Source: DASCNA01 sp036011305 (lineage in GTDB: Bacteria > Verrucomicrobiota > Lentisphaeria > Victivallales > GWF2-38-69). Taken from it: DNA of 56,285 nt. The position numbers and the translations under genes are program-made. Below, one piece after another: positions 24,339 through 33,141 of the stretch. Positions within the stretch are counted from its first letter, which is position 1. Every line of letters begins with the position of its first letter. The stretch lies in contig DASCNA010000181.1 of NCBI GenBank assembly GCA_036011305.1, positions 1 to 56,285 of the forward strand, in the 5' to 3' direction. The notes under the pieces are model-generated. The model saw nothing but the letters and a program-made list of their open reading frames with translations, searched no databases and was not told where the DNA came from.

Positions 24339-24980
24339 ATGCTAAGTTTTGCAGAAGAAATTTATCTATTGGCACTTGATGATATAAGTGGCAAAATCAC
24401 AACATATTCAGAAGAATATTCTTTAGGCTATGCACTGGTTGCAGCTATAATTTGTGAACTGTCTTTTTTAAATAGAATAGATACAGATTTAAACTATTTG
24501 TATATTCTAGATAAAAGAGATACCGATAATGAAGTACTTGATTCAATATTAAATGTTTTATCAAAAAGCGATACAGATAAATCAATTTCCTATTGGCTCA
24601 AAACTTTACTGCCTAATGCAGAAGATACTGAAAATTTAATTTTAAATCAGTTAATCAAAAAAGGTATTTTAAAACGTGTAGATGAACGTATTTTCTGGGT
24701 TTTCCATACTAGACGTTACCCTATAATCAATAATGAAGAAATTAAAAATGTCGAAGTAAGGCTCAGAGAACTTATTTTTGATGAAGACATGATCCATACA
24801 CCAAGAGATGCAGCTCTGGTGAGTTTAGTGCAAGCCTGTGATTTATTCAAAGTAATACTTTCCAAAAGAGAGCAACAGCGTAGTGAAACTAGAATAAATA
24901 ATTTAGCAAAACTTGATACAGTAGGCCGCGCAGTTGTTAATATGATTAAAAAGATTTCAACTACCGGTACCAAATATTAA
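24339..24980 (+). CDS. GPP34 family (GOLPH3-like) protein
   Basis: This 213-residue protein matches the GPP34/GOLPH3 fold family (PF05719). It opens with LSFAEEIYLLALDDISGKI (2-20), the typical N-terminal helix and strand. The middle holds a YALVAAIICELSFLNRI helix, and then comes the beta-hairpin KKGILKRVDERIFWVFHTRRYPI (about 107-129), the part that inserts into membranes or binds PI4P in the eukaryotic protein. A VRLRELIF helix and a DAALVSLVQACDLF helix follow. In eukaryotes GOLPH3 sorts Golgi glycosyltransferases. Bacterial members are poorly studied and common in actinomycetes, so presence in a Gram-negative AT-rich genome is less usual. ACAGGA precedes the ATG. The gene is monocistronic with its own extended -10 promoter. 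Confidence 0.85.
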   Translation: MLSFAEEIYLLALDDISGKITTYSEEYSLGYALVAAIICELSFLNRIDTDLNYLYILDKRDTDNEVLDSILNVLSKSDTDKSISYWLKTLLPNAEDTENLILNQLIKKGILKRVDERIFWVFHTRRYPIINNEEIKNVEVRLRELIFDEDMIHTPRDAALVSLVQACDLFKVILSKREQQRSETRINNLAKLDTVGRAVVNMIKKISTTGTKY

Positions 24981-25215
24981 TTTTATATATTAAAATCAGG
25001 CTTAATTAAAGTTTAACATCAAATAAACCATTATTCTTTTACAACGTACAACAATAAACTAAGACATTATACTTTTATTTCAATTTATAGATGTGTTGAA
25101 TCAATGTACAACTATATCTTCTTTTTTAACATAAAAATGATGCACATCGAGAATTGATATTATATAATTATTGATATTGGATCTTATCATTTTTAAAATA
25201 TAAATTTAAATTTAA

Positions 25216-26460
25216 ATGGTTGCTTTACATATAACTAAATACTATATCAAGTGTCTCGCTATAATACTTTTATCAGTTTTTTCATTTCATATTTACGCAG
25301 AAAACACGCTACCCCCCATAAGAATAGAGACCAAAACTTCTACTACTAAAGCTTATACAGGTACAGTTGTAGCTATTCAGACAGATCAATATGCTTCAGG
25401 AGGTGATGGTAGTTATTACGGATATGTTGACTATGTAGCCAAAGTAGGCAGCCTTATTTATCCTGAAATAACAGATATGAACGGTTCTACTGTAGAAGGA
25501 GGAACAATAATTATACAGATGCGGAAAGATTTCTGGGCTGACGTAGTTCTATCGGATGAAAGTGATATTTATGCTGCAAAAGCAAACTTACTTACTGCCA
25601 CTCAAGATTATAACAGGTATAAAGATTTGACAAAAATAAAAACTAAAGTTGTTTCTGTAGAAAAATATCAACAAATAAGAGCTCAATATTATGATGCATT
25701 AAGCGCTCTGAATGTAGCTAAAGCAACTCTTCTCAAAGACCAGATAGTATTAAAATCCTGCACACAACATGCTCCATTTGCAGGAATAGTAAATAAAGTG
25801 TATTTCTCAGGAGGCAGAGCCTCAGCGAATCCGCAAACCATTGAGATAAGCCAGCTGGATCCAATTGGAATTAAAATAAAAATGCCTAGAGAAGAAGCTA
25901 AAAAAATAAAAATAAGTAGTTTAGTAAAAATATATAAACCAAATACTAATATTGTATGTGGTATTTATAGTGGTAATTCCATACTTAAGAAAGACGGCAT
26001 TATGTTGCAGACAGAAAATAAACTGGAATCTTTCTATATAAAAGCTAAACATAGAGGAAAAATTATACAAAATGTTTCTGATGCAGCTTTTGTAGACCTG
26101 TTTTACAATTTAAATCCCTACTCAAGAGAGTTATCTGTTTCTTCTAACTCAATCAATAAAGATGATAAGGGTTATTACGTTTGGAAACTTATAGGTGCAG
26201 AAGCAATTAAATTAGACAATAAACATAAATCTATTTTCAAGGTAAAGAAAACCTATATTGTACCAGATAATTTAAAAAGAGAAATGGGTGGATATACATA
26301 TTACGTAGCTCTTAAAAAATCCGGAGAACTTAAGTTCAATGACCTAGTACTCACAAAACTTCCTTATGAACAGCTTAAAAACGGAGATTTTGTAAATTTC
26401 GTTAGAAATAGATACATATTCATGCCTGGAGATACAGTTAAAGTATCAATAGATTATTAA
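25216..26460 (+). CDS. HlyD-like periplasmic adaptor protein (first of a tandem pair)
   Basis: This is a 414-residue secreted protein with a signal peptide (hydrophobic 11-25, cleavage near AEN). The TYTGTVVAIQ-type strand near 45 opens the barrel. A lipoyl-like half (GSLIYPEITDMNGSTVEGGTIIIQM) follows, then a helical hairpin of about 110-180 (AKANLLTATQDYNRYKDL, then YYDALSALNVAKATLL). The second lipoyl half (HAPFAGIVNKVYFSGG) and a beta-barrel-like region with LDPIGIKIKMPREEAKKI come next. The C-terminal ~120 residues are family-specific and end RYIFMPGDTVKVSIDY. This layout is that of a membrane-fusion protein in an RND, ABC or MacA-type exporter, but no pump or outer-membrane channel is nearby. 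The start has no SD (AT-rich leader). The next gene is a paralogue 35 bp downstream. Confidence 0.7.
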   Translation: MVALHITKYYIKCLAIILLSVFSFHIYAENTLPPIRIETKTSTTKAYTGTVVAIQTDQYASGGDGSYYGYVDYVAKVGSLIYPEITDMNGSTVEGGTIIIQMRKDFWADVVLSDESDIYAAKANLLTATQDYNRYKDLTKIKTKVVSVEKYQQIRAQYYDALSALNVAKATLLKDQIVLKSCTQHAPFAGIVNKVYFSGGRASANPQTIEISQLDPIGIKIKMPREEAKKIKISSLVKIYKPNTNIVCGIYSGNSILKKDGIMLQTENKLESFYIKAKHRGKIIQNVSDAAFVDLFYNLNPYSRELSVSSNSINKDDKGYYVWKLIGAEAIKLDNKHKSIFKVKKTYIVPDNLKREMGGYTYYVALKKSGELKFNDLVLTKLPYEQLKNGDFVNFVRNRYIFMPGDTVKVSIDY

Positions 26461-26495
26461 TTATAAGAAATTTAACATAAATAACGAAAATCAGA

Positions 26496-27728
26496 ATGAG
26501 TAAGATAAAATTTAACAATTTTTTCCTAAAACAAATTACTATACTAATATTATTTTTTGTAATGATTAATATTATTGCCTTGGATTCTGAAAAAGATAAA
26601 AATAGCTCAAATAATTCAACCACTAAAACTTATACTGGAACAGTTACAGCATTACAAAAAAACAAGCTACCTTCAGGTACTGATTATTCTTACTACGGAA
26701 CAGTAATGCATGTAGCAAGACTTGGCAGTCTAATTTACCCGTCAATAACAGATTTGACCGGCTATACAGTCAAACCAGGAACTATACTTATCCAAATGAA
26801 AAATGATTTCTGGGAAGACATGGTACTTGCTGCAGGCAGTAAAGTCAATGCATCAAAAGCCGACCTTGTTACAGCAATAGAAGAATATAAAAGATATAAA
26901 AAGTTATCTGTCACACAAAGTCTTTCAGTTGAAAAATTTCAGGCTAAAAGAGCTCTTTACTATGATGCAATAACAGCACTGAATGAAGCTGAAGCAGCAC
27001 TTCTGGAACAAAAAGCTGTTGTAAGAGCCGATATAGATTACCCTACTTTTGAGGGAATAGTAGAGAAGGTAATGTTTTCTTCTGGCATGAGCGGCAACCC
27101 TATCGGTTTAGAAGTTACTCAACTAAACCCTATTGGAATTAAAATAAAAATTCCGCGTGAAGAAGCTGAAAAAATTCATATTACTTCTAATATTAAAATC
27201 AGTATTCCTAATACTAATTTTGTACAGGGAATTAATAAAGGTGAATCTATTCTTACTAAAGACGGCATAATTTTTCGCACTGAAAACAGATTAGAATCTT
27301 TTTACAACAGAGTAAAAAATAATGGAAAAATTATACCTGATGTAATCAACTGTTATCCTGTTGAACTATTTTATAAACAAGATCCCAATTCAACGACACT
27401 TGCTGTCCCTATAATTTCACTAAAGAAAGATAAAAAGGGATATTATGTCTGGAGAGCTGAAAATACCAAAACACTACAACCCACCAAAAGACTCAACCCT
27501 GTTTTCAGAGTAAAAAAAACATATGTAGTTCCTGACAAGTACAAAAGAAATATGGCCGGATTTACATTCTGCAGAGCTCTAAAAGTCCCTGGAGAACTTG
27601 TCGTCAATGATCTTTTACTATCAACACTGCCTGAGAAACCTCTTAAAGACGGAGATTTTGTAAGATACGTAGAAAGTAGATATAAATTTATGCCTGACGA
27701 TACTGTGCAGGTAACAATTGATTTTTAA
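26496..27728 (+). CDS. HlyD-like periplasmic adaptor protein (second of a tandem pair)
   Basis: This is a 410-residue paralogue of the preceding protein, colinear over its whole length. It shares the TYTGTVTALQ strand, the YYGTVMHVARLGSLIYPSIT segment, a long helical hairpin, the LNPIGIKIKIPREEAEKI barrel entry and an almost identical end (RYKFMPDDTVQVTIDF). The signal peptide is residues about 12-28. It has no SD and follows the first copy by 35 bp, so the two are translated from one message. Two related adaptors in tandem suggest a hetero-oligomeric adaptor ring, or two client pumps encoded elsewhere. The 3' ends converge with an MFS gene on the other strand. Confidence 0.7.
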   Translation: MSKIKFNNFFLKQITILILFFVMINIIALDSEKDKNSSNNSTTKTYTGTVTALQKNKLPSGTDYSYYGTVMHVARLGSLIYPSITDLTGYTVKPGTILIQMKNDFWEDMVLAAGSKVNASKADLVTAIEEYKRYKKLSVTQSLSVEKFQAKRALYYDAITALNEAEAALLEQKAVVRADIDYPTFEGIVEKVMFSSGMSGNPIGLEVTQLNPIGIKIKIPREEAEKIHITSNIKISIPNTNFVQGINKGESILTKDGIIFRTENRLESFYNRVKNNGKIIPDVINCYPVELFYKQDPNSTTLAVPIISLKKDKKGYYVWRAENTKTLQPTKRLNPVFRVKKTYVVPDKYKRNMAGFTFCRALKVPGELVVNDLLLSTLPEKPLKDGDFVRYVESRYKFMPDDTVQVTIDF

Positions 27729-27772
27729 CGTCTTTATATCAGAAATAAATCTCTGCTACTTAATAGTAATTT

Positions 27773-29032
27773 TTATGCTTGCACCTTTAAAAGTTTTTTC
27801 AGTGAAATAATCAGACTTAGTAAAATAAACATTGATGCAACGACATAAGTCAAGGGAAATGAAAAAGAAGAAGTAAATCCTGCAATAATAGAACCTAGTC
27901 CCCAGCCTGCAGCAGTAATTGAAGCCGCTGCTCCCATTGCCCATCCCTGGGATTTAGCATCTGCAAGATTAGAATACATTGTTAAAATTACCATATACGC
28001 CAATCCTACACCAATAGCAATAAAAGGTACAGCAGACCATTCAAGAGATAATATCATTAATGAAGAAATAATATAACCGATAAGCAATAACGTTATAGAG
28101 AACTTCAAAATCCTTTCGTTATGAAATAACCTTACGGCTATTCTTATAAGCACCAGAAGGGCAAAAGCATAGATAAGGCTTAGATATGAAATAAAATGTC
28201 CTAAATCGCTTATAGAGTAGTGAAATACCTGTACTAATGATAGTGAAGTTGTCTGAAAATACATTGACCAACTTAATTGTACAAACAACAATACTAAAGA
28301 TACATATCTAAACCTTTTATCTTTAAATGCATCTATTAATAAAAATATACCTTTTAATACGTTAATTTTCGAAGTATTAAAAGAGTTAGATGTCTCAGTG
28401 AAAAGTTTTGCTAGCAGCAACCCATTTAGAAAAGCTAAAATTCCTGCAAAAATAAACGGCCCTGAATATCCAAGTCCCTGTATCATTTTCAAACTGGCTA
28501 ATTCTCCCCCAATCAGCGGACCTAATGTAAAGCCTAATGAAGCAGCTAATGAAATTAAACTTAAATTTATCGTTTTCTTTTCAGGAGTGCTAATATCTAC
28601 AATAGAAGCCTGTGCCAATCCCATGCTTCCAGCTAATAAACCAGTAAATGCTCTGGCTATTATCAATAACAAAATACTGTTCAATTCAAGTCCGCATGCA
28701 GAAAAAAACATTCCTACGGCTTCACCGAACAAACATATAAGAAGAACTTTTTTACGTCCTACATGATCTGATAAGTCACCTAAAATAGGAGCGCCTATTA
28801 ACATGGCAACTGGAAATGCCGCAACAGTTATCCCATACAATAAATTAGCTGTAGTTTCAGAAAAACCATGTACTAATACTCCTCCTGCTGAAGTACTGAA
28901 TACTGTTGCAAAGACTGGATAAACAATGCCTACGCCTAATGCGTCAATAAGTATTGTCAACAGTAAAGGTATATATATAACAAAATTATTTTTTCTCTCT
29001 ATAGAAAATTCTTCCATCAAACAGTCATCCAT
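27773..29032 (-). CDS. MFS drug/metabolite exporter (TetA-like)
   Basis: This is a 419-residue 12-helix major facilitator. Loop 2-3 carries the family signature GAPILGDLSDHVGRKKVLL (about 79-97). The N-terminal half has an acidic residue in helix 1 (LLTILIDALGVGIVYPVF) and a helix-5-like motif GFTLGPLIGGELA near 168-180, which is typical of drug:proton antiporters (motif C is G-x-x-x-G-P-x-x-G-G). The substrate cannot be read. Start choice is uncertain: ATG at 29032 and ATG five codons later both lack an SD. It is convergent with the adaptor pair. MFS pumps of the EmrB type use HlyD adaptors, but this one has only 12 helices and the opposite orientation, so a link is not supported. Confidence 0.85.
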   Translation of the reverse strand: MDDCLMEEFSIERKNNFVIYIPLLLTILIDALGVGIVYPVFATVFSTSAGGVLVHGFSETTANLLYGITVAAFPVAMLIGAPILGDLSDHVGRKKVLLICLFGEAVGMFFSACGLELNSILLLIIARAFTGLLAGSMGLAQASIVDISTPEKKTINLSLISLAASLGFTLGPLIGGELASLKMIQGLGYSGPFIFAGILAFLNGLLLAKLFTETSNSFNTSKINVLKGIFLLIDAFKDKRFRYVSLVLLFVQLSWSMYFQTTSLSLVQVFHYSISDLGHFISYLSLIYAFALLVLIRIAVRLFHNERILKFSITLLLIGYIISSLMILSLEWSAVPFIAIGVGLAYMVILTMYSNLADAKSQGWAMGAAASITAAGWGLGSIIAGFTSSFSFPLTYVVASMFILLSLIISLKKLLKVQA

Positions 29033-29139
29033 GATTAAAAAAGAGATAATAAACGAAACAGTATGCGTTATATCATAAATATTATTCAGGTATTACAAAT
29101 AATACGAGCTCGTTACAATAAGGCAATAATCAATAAATA

Positions 29140-29817
29140 CTAATCATTATAGTTCAATAATTTAACAATTATATCCGAATTACCTGTTTTAAAATCTATA
29201 GTTGCAAAATTACCATTCCTGAAAGCACCGGGATTAACAATTATTGTACTGTTGATTTTATCAATTCCTACTCCTTCATGAATATGCCCAGTTAGGCATA
29301 ATGCAGGTGAATATTTCTTTATAAATTTAAGTACTGAATTACTGCCGACATGCGTACCGTCAGCTAGAGCGTCAGTAACAGTCCCATACGGAGGTTGATG
29401 GGAAATAAAAACTAATTTTTTATCATGATTATTAAATTCTGTCTTGTGAAATATCTCTCTTAAAGCTACATCATACTCATCTTCTGTATATTCTTCAGGA
29501 GTATCAACAGGAGTGATAAGAGAGCCTCCGAGTCCAGCAAAAATATAGCTGTTTACTATTTTATACCTTCTATTTAAACTAATACCTTCCTCACTTAAAT
29601 ATTGTTCAACATCTCTATAGTCACAATTACCTGCTACAGACATAATATTTTTATTGAACATTTTAATAGCATAAATAATTCTTTCTGCATCTTCTGCTCC
29701 GCCAAAATTAGTTATATCTCCACCTAATAGAACAAAATCTACAGATTTCAGCTGATCTGCTATTTTAAGAAATCCATCTATATCGCCATGGATATCTGTT
29801 ATAAATAAACATTTCAT
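29140..29817 (-). CDS. Calcineurin-like phosphoesterase (YfcE/Ysh1-type small class)
   Basis: This is a 225-residue cytoplasmic metallophosphoesterase. Motifs are DIHGDI (7-12), GGDITNFG near 35-42, VAGNCDY near 60-66, ISHQPPYG near 124-131 and TGHIHEG near 165-171. The N-C-D version of the NHD motif is seen in the small, single-domain phosphodiesterases that act on artificial substrates or nucleotides. It is a different subfamily from the protein at 18688. The SD is weak. It is divergent from yqhD, with a gene-free 152 bp between them that holds an inverted repeat. Confidence 0.83.
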   Translation of the reverse strand: MKCLFITDIHGDIDGFLKIADQLKSVDFVLLGGDITNFGGAEDAERIIYAIKMFNKNIMSVAGNCDYRDVEQYLSEEGISLNRRYKIVNSYIFAGLGGSLITPVDTPEEYTEDEYDVALREIFHKTEFNNHDKKLVFISHQPPYGTVTDALADGTHVGSNSVLKFIKKYSPALCLTGHIHEGVGIDKINSTIIVNPGAFRNGNFATIDFKTGNSDIIVKLLNYND

Positions 29818-29882
29818 TTTATAAGACTCATTTTATATTATTTTTAATTATCTATATTTAATCAGGTTATTATTGCCAGTTA

Positions 29883-29901
29883 TTAATGTATTGTACATTA
29901 A
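29883..29901. promoter_or_regulatory. Inverted repeat upstream of yqhD
   Basis: TTAATGTA-TTG-TACATTAA has 8-bp perfect arms and a 3-bp centre, 69 bp before the yqhD ATG. It is a probable operator for a dimeric regulator. YqhD in E. coli is controlled by an aldehyde-sensing AraC-type activator, but no such gene is visible here. Confidence 0.45.
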
Positions 29902-29969
29902 ATGGATAATTCAATTAATTATAGTAATTAATTATCAATAACTAATTCAACAGGATAAAGGAAAAGACA

Positions 29970-31124
29970 ATGCAAAATTTTACATACTATAACCCAGTTA
30001 ACATAGTATTTGGAAAAGGTACAATATCAGAATTATCTAATTTAGTGCCTAAAGACACTAAGATACTTATGACATATGGTGGAGGCTCTATCAAGAAAAA
30101 CGGTGTTTACAACCAGGTAAAAAAAGCATTAAAAGGATATTCCGTATTAGAATTTTCAGGCATAGAACCAAACCCTACGTATGAAACCTGTATGAAAGCT
30201 GTAAAGTTAATTAAAGAAAATGATATAGATTTTCTATTATCAGTTGGCGGTGGTTCTGTACTTGACGGAACCAAATTTATCGCAGCTGCTACTGAATTCA
30301 GTGACGGCGATCCATGGAAAATATTATCCGAAGCTGCTGAAATAAAATCTGCAATTCCGCTAGGATGTGTCATTACTTTACCAGCAACAGGTTCAGAAAT
30401 GAATTGTTATTCAGTAGTATCAAAGAAATCAACAAATGAAAAATTTGCCCTAAACAGTGAACAAATATATCCTACATTTTCAATAATTGACCCTGAAACA
30501 ACATTTTCTTTACCCAAAAAACAAGTTATCAACGGTTTAGTCGACACATTTGTCCATACTTTAGAGCAGTATATTACGTATAGAGAAAATGCTCCATTAC
30601 AGGAAAGACAGGCCGAAAGTATTTTAATTACTATCATTGAAATCGCACAAAAAGTATTAAATGAACCGAAGAACTATGAAGCCAGAGCAAATTTTTTCTG
30701 GTGTGCGACTCAGGCTCTTAACGGATTAATAAGTTGTGGAGTACCCCAAGATTGGGCCACACATATGATTGGTCATGAGCTCACAGCACTGTATGGAATA
30801 GATCACGGTCAGTCTCTTGCAGTTATATTACCCAGAGTATGGTGTAATCAGAAGGAAAATAAAGCTGATAAATTACTCCAATATGGGAGAAGAGTATTTA
30901 ATATAACTGATGTTAACAGAGATACAGCTCTAAATACTATAATTAATAAAACTGAAGATTTTTTCCAGTCTCTGGGAATAAAAACAACTCTTTCTGAGTA
31001 TGGAATTGATCCAGAAGAAGCAGCTGAAAAAATCAGTAGCAGATTTAAAGAACGAGGAGCATTATTAGGTGAAAAAGAAAAGATTACACCAGATTATGTA
31101 AAAGAAATTTTACTTAAATGCTAA
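29970..31124 (+). CDS. yqhD: NADP-dependent, metal-containing alcohol dehydrogenase (YqhD-like)
   Basis: This enzyme reduces a range of aldehydes to alcohols with NADPH. In E. coli it detoxifies short and lipid-derived aldehydes. It is 384 residues and colinear with E. coli YqhD. The nucleotide motif GGGSVLDGTKFIAAA starts near 93, followed by TLPATGSEMN near 136-145. The four metal ligands fall at D192, H196, H265 and H279 in DTFVH and DWATHMIGHELTALYGIDH. AAAGGAAAAG precedes the ATG at 29970. It ends at a hairpin terminator and stands alone. Together with the aldehyde dehydrogenase at 53399 it gives the cell both directions of aldehyde clearance. Confidence 0.93.
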   Translation: MQNFTYYNPVNIVFGKGTISELSNLVPKDTKILMTYGGGSIKKNGVYNQVKKALKGYSVLEFSGIEPNPTYETCMKAVKLIKENDIDFLLSVGGGSVLDGTKFIAAATEFSDGDPWKILSEAAEIKSAIPLGCVITLPATGSEMNCYSVVSKKSTNEKFALNSEQIYPTFSIIDPETTFSLPKKQVINGLVDTFVHTLEQYITYRENAPLQERQAESILITIIEIAQKVLNEPKNYEARANFFWCATQALNGLISCGVPQDWATHMIGHELTALYGIDHGQSLAVILPRVWCNQKENKADKLLQYGRRVFNITDVNRDTALNTIINKTEDFFQSLGIKTTLSEYGIDPEEAAEKISSRFKERGALLGEKEKITPDYVKEILLKC

Positions 31125-31135
31125 TTTAATTTTAT

Positions 31136-31165
31136 ATACAGAAGGGTTAAAATACTCTTCTGTAT
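31136..31165 (+). terminator. Rho-independent terminator of yqhD
   Basis: ATACAGAAG (31136-31144) and CTTCTGTAT (31157-31165) form a 9-bp stem. A T-rich tract (TCTTTTCTCTTT) follows, 12 bp past the stop. Confidence 0.8.
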
Positions 31166-31241
31166 GGTCTTTTCTCTTTAGTCTTTTTCAATTAACATCT
31201 TCATATAATAATATATAATTAAAAACTGTTTATTTTCTTAC

Positions 31242-31415
31242 GATACACCACTAATAGAATCTTATATTATACCTAAGCCCTTTGATAGAAGAGCAGTTCA
31301 CAGAGCAACAAGATATGTTGTAGAAGCTACTATGAGATCGTAAGTTGCTCAGAAACAGATATCCAATCCTGATGAATATGAAAAAATATTATTTCATAGG
31401 ATAAATAAATTTTTT
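31242..31415 (+). pseudogene. C-terminal relic of a malic enzyme gene
   Basis: In one frame this stretch reads DTPLIESYIIPKPFDRRAVH, then RATRYVVEATMRS, a TAA stop at 31341-31343, and then VAQKQISNPDEYEKILFHR. That is the pattern at the C-terminus of NAD(P)-malic enzymes (IIP-x-PFD-x-R ... VA-x-AAM-x-SGVA), with the expected Gly codon replaced by a stop. No start codon, no SD and no upstream catalytic domain remain. It is a decayed 3' end of a lost gene in the 600-bp gap before 31740. The rest of that gap (31166-31241 and 31416-31739) shows nothing recognisable. Confidence 0.6.
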
Positions 31416-31739
31416 AAAATATTTAAATCATGCAATATCATGGTATTTGACAAAATATTTAACATTTAATACCGTTGATTAAGAATTATACAAATTCTTC
31501 CCTTAGTTTATATTAATAAAATATAAATTTCTTTTGAAACTGTAAAATTTTATAGTAATGTACCAAAATTGGAACAAATATCTTACTTGGATACTTTTGC
31601 TGCAAGCTATTTAACATAATTAAATTCGGTATTTATAAACATACTCAGCCATTTCATATTAAATTTTTTCAATATTTGATTTAGTTTTATAAATACCTTA
31701 TTATTTTATATATAACAATATTAAATGAGGGGGAATAAA

Positions 31740-33053
31740 ATGGATATTTTAGATTACTATAATTTAGTTTATCCGCAGCTAAAAAACTGCTTTTCTATGA
31801 GTAATTATTTCATTGCCATAGAGAAAACTTTAATTGAAGAATCAGGAGCAGACCCGGCTTTTCCTTCTGTAACATATGATAAAGAATCACTTTATTACAT
31901 TACAAGAAAAAGAGGTTTTCAAGTTCACCTGCCAGTCCTCGGAGATAATGCTGTATTAGCTCCTCTTGATTATGAACTATTTTTATGTAAAGACCAGAGA
32001 CAACTGTTTCAAAATAGAGATAGTCATAAATATTTTTTCAAAGGTGTATGGCCTGTTATTAACTATATTAAAGATATCTTTCTGAAAAGAGGAATGCCGT
32101 TTATGCTTGATTATACAGCATCTGGCGGTCATGTACTCTTTTATAATCCACTGCATCAGGAATCTTCTGATAAACTTGCAGAAATAGGTTACCTTGAAGA
32201 AGGATTAATTAAAAACTGTTCAATTGTTGATAAATACGATCATAGAAGAAGATCACCTACACCACTTGGAATGGCCAATGTTTTTAGCGGAGTAACCCGC
32301 CTTGCTGAGTATATTGCATTACTGGCAATGAATGAATTTAAAGGGAATTTAATAGCCGGAAAATTACCGGTAACTGTTTCAGATTCTCAGTTAAACTGCA
32401 TAAATTTAGATAACAGCTGGGGGGAAGGATCTCCAGTTTTTAGATGTATAAGAAGTCCATTCAGTCTGCATAAGAAAAATTATGAGAAATACGGATACAG
32501 AAAAAGTCCGCTTGTCGATGTAGTAGGTATGGTTTTTGACGGCACTAATGTTTATGGCAAAAATAATATGGACCATATTTTAGACTGCATGTGGGACTTA
32601 GGAAAGGCCGCCAGTTATGCACAAAAATTTACAGGCCATATTCCAAATGCCAATAATACATTAATTGATTTTATCGACGAATATAAAGCCTCGGAGCTAT
32701 ATGCATTTCATCAGGATTTTGACAATACACCTGACATTGAACCTGGAATGGCTGTACACTATGCAAAAGAAGTTCCAAATCTGTCAGATGTCACCAGATG
32801 GATGCTCCACTGGCCTAATCCCATGTGCCTGCAGCCGATAAATATGGTTAACCTCATTAAAGAGTTTGTAATCTGGCATAATTGGAAGCCAAAACATGTA
32901 GCTAATATCCTTAGAGATGTTTATTCTAATAAAGATCATGGCTGGGTTCAAGATTTTGAATCAGCCTATCCCTCAGATGAAAAGGCTAATTTCTGGACAA
33001 GAACATTTGCTGCTCTAGCATTAATTGAAACCGGAATGATGCATATAGAATAA
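31740..33053 (+). CDS. Probable archaeo-eukaryotic primase (AEP) superfamily protein
   Basis: The protein is 437 residues from the ATG at 31740, which follows AGGGGG by six bases. An ATG five codons earlier overlaps that SD and is rejected. I see the three AEP signatures in order. LDYELF (76-81) gives the D-x-E of motif I. YTASGGHVLFY (125-135) gives the S-x-x-H-like motif II, compare SGSRGxH in PriS. INLDNS, then FRCIRSPFSLHKK (234-246) gives the motif III Asp and the nucleotide-binding R-SPFS-x-H-x-K seen in PriS/Prim1. The C-terminal part (about 352-437) has WPNPMCLQP, then KPKHVANILRDVYSNKDHGW, and looks like a helical PriCT-type accessory domain. AEPs make primers or fill gaps in replication and repair. 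No helicase, Ku or ligase gene is adjacent. A sugar porter follows 88 bp later. The call rests on motif reading only. Confidence 0.5.
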   Translation: MDILDYYNLVYPQLKNCFSMSNYFIAIEKTLIEESGADPAFPSVTYDKESLYYITRKRGFQVHLPVLGDNAVLAPLDYELFLCKDQRQLFQNRDSHKYFFKGVWPVINYIKDIFLKRGMPFMLDYTASGGHVLFYNPLHQESSDKLAEIGYLEEGLIKNCSIVDKYDHRRRSPTPLGMANVFSGVTRLAEYIALLAMNEFKGNLIAGKLPVTVSDSQLNCINLDNSWGEGSPVFRCIRSPFSLHKKNYEKYGYRKSPLVDVVGMVFDGTNVYGKNNMDHILDCMWDLGKAASYAQKFTGHIPNANNTLIDFIDEYKASELYAFHQDFDNTPDIEPGMAVHYAKEVPNLSDVTRWMLHWPNPMCLQPINMVNLIKEFVIWHNWKPKHVANILRDVYSNKDHGWVQDFESAYPSDEKANFWTRTFAALALIETGMMHIE

Positions 33054-33141
33054 ATAAAAAAGATTAGGGATTTTTGAGTAATCGAATATAATTTAAAAAA
33101 TATTCTAAGTTTATAATAACTCAAGGAGAGGTGGAATATAC

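Noticed and set aside
25095..25109. ATGTACAA-type half sites before the adaptor genes and at 55025 as members of one regulon with 1111-1123 and 29883-29901
   Set aside because: These are six- to eight-base matches in very AT-rich DNA. The arms and spacers differ, so chance cannot be excluded.
27773..29032. EmrAB-like pairing of the MFS gene with the adjacent HlyD adaptors
   Set aside because: The MFS gene is convergent with the adaptors and has about 12 helices rather than the 14 of EmrB. Nothing links them beyond proximity.
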